The position numbers and the translations under genes are program-made. A DNA stretch of 64,000 bases, from contig PCBK01000011.1 of the NCBI GenBank assembly GCA_002731275.1, positions 1 through 64,000 on the forward strand. Reading direction: 5' to 3'. Positions 63,977 to 64,000 of this stretch are shown piece by piece (position 1 is the first letter of the stretch; every line of letters begins with the position of its first letter). The notes under the pieces are model-generated. The model ran no database searches, was not told the DNA's origin, and saw only the letters and a list, made by a program, of their open reading frames with translations. This stretch comes from Deltaproteobacteria bacterium. GTDB taxonomy: Bacteria; Myxococcota_C; UBA6777.

Positions 63977-64000
63977 ATGAAAACAAGTCCACGTTCCATC
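63977..64000 (+). CDS. Start of a gene cut by the window end
   Basis: ATG 63977 follows AGGAGG (63967-63972) by four bases and encodes MKTSPRSI before the window ends. The good ribosome site is the main support. The 172 bases before it (63805-63976) show no gene or clear terminator. Confidence 0.55.

Noticed and set aside
1-64000. CRISPR arrays, tRNA or rRNA genes, transposases
   Set aside because: No spaced short repeats, cloverleaf sequences or transposase motifs were recognised; the tandem repeats at 1-511 and 51002-51098 do not have the spacer pattern.

Overview
The window reads as a stretch of chromosome from a Gram-negative bacterium of the Myxococcota / former deltaproteobacterial type. 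Pointers are the AgmX/PglI-type TonB-like protein (33256-34701), several Cys-rich lipoproteins including a MopE-like one, collagen-like and Asp-box surface proteins, TonB receptors, an Omp85-type barrel, an RND/MMPL exporter and an orphan CheA-like kinase. Base composition looks close to half G+C by eye (not computed), low for cultured myxobacteria, so the assignment below phylum level is open. Several genes appear to start with TTG behind a good Shine-Dalgarno sequence. No rRNA, tRNA, CRISPR, prophage or transposase gene was seen.

Layout. 1-511 is a tandem duplication of a non-coding element with covarying hairpins. 552-4030 (minus) holds a Cys-rich lipoprotein and an Lgt-family protein. 4195-6330 is dnaK with its own promoter and terminator. 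6335-6761 looks like an independent non-coding RNA unit with promoter, nested stems and terminator. 6771-16730 is the classic translation/RNA operon: rimP, a 46-codon small ORF, nusA, ylxR-L7Ae fusion, infB (with a structured leader), DUF503, rbfA, nrnA-type phosphoesterase, truB and a HAD phosphatase.

16857-25711 is mixed: a GFA-family protein, a double cNMP-binding protein, a TonB-dependent receptor coupled to a lipoprotein, then on the minus strand a TIG-like lipoprotein, an Omp85-type barrel and a small membrane protein. 25858-33115 carries an IMPACT/YigZ protein, a secreted prolyl oligopeptidase, a TerB-like/HEAT-like membrane protein, and rnc followed by two overlapping small genes. 33256-40925 (minus) holds the AgmX/PglI-like protein, trmL, and an apparent export module: outer-membrane barrel, LolA-like periplasmic protein and MMPL/RND transporter.

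41035-50981 has an AlkB-like dioxygenase, a CheA-like kinase, an EamA transporter and a tightly overlapping trio (TPR/Sel1 protein, HEAT-repeat protein, formate-tetrahydrofolate ligase). 51249-53081 is an unrecognised protein beginning with a 12-proline run. 53212-57416 has a methyltransferase and a three-gene ABC ATPase/permease/aminoglycoside-acetyltransferase-like operon. 57517-64000 has a second TonB receptor with a very basic N-terminal segment and a roughly 300-base leader, divergent from a set of surface genes (MopE-like lipoprotein, collagen-like/Asp-box protein, another lipoprotein and a gene cut by the window end).

The strongest candidates for something undescribed are the RNA unit at 6370-6761, the duplicated element at 1-511, the small ORF between rimP and nusA, the proline-run protein, and the surface cluster at 60446-63804. 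None resembles a complete new defence or biosynthetic system from sequence alone.
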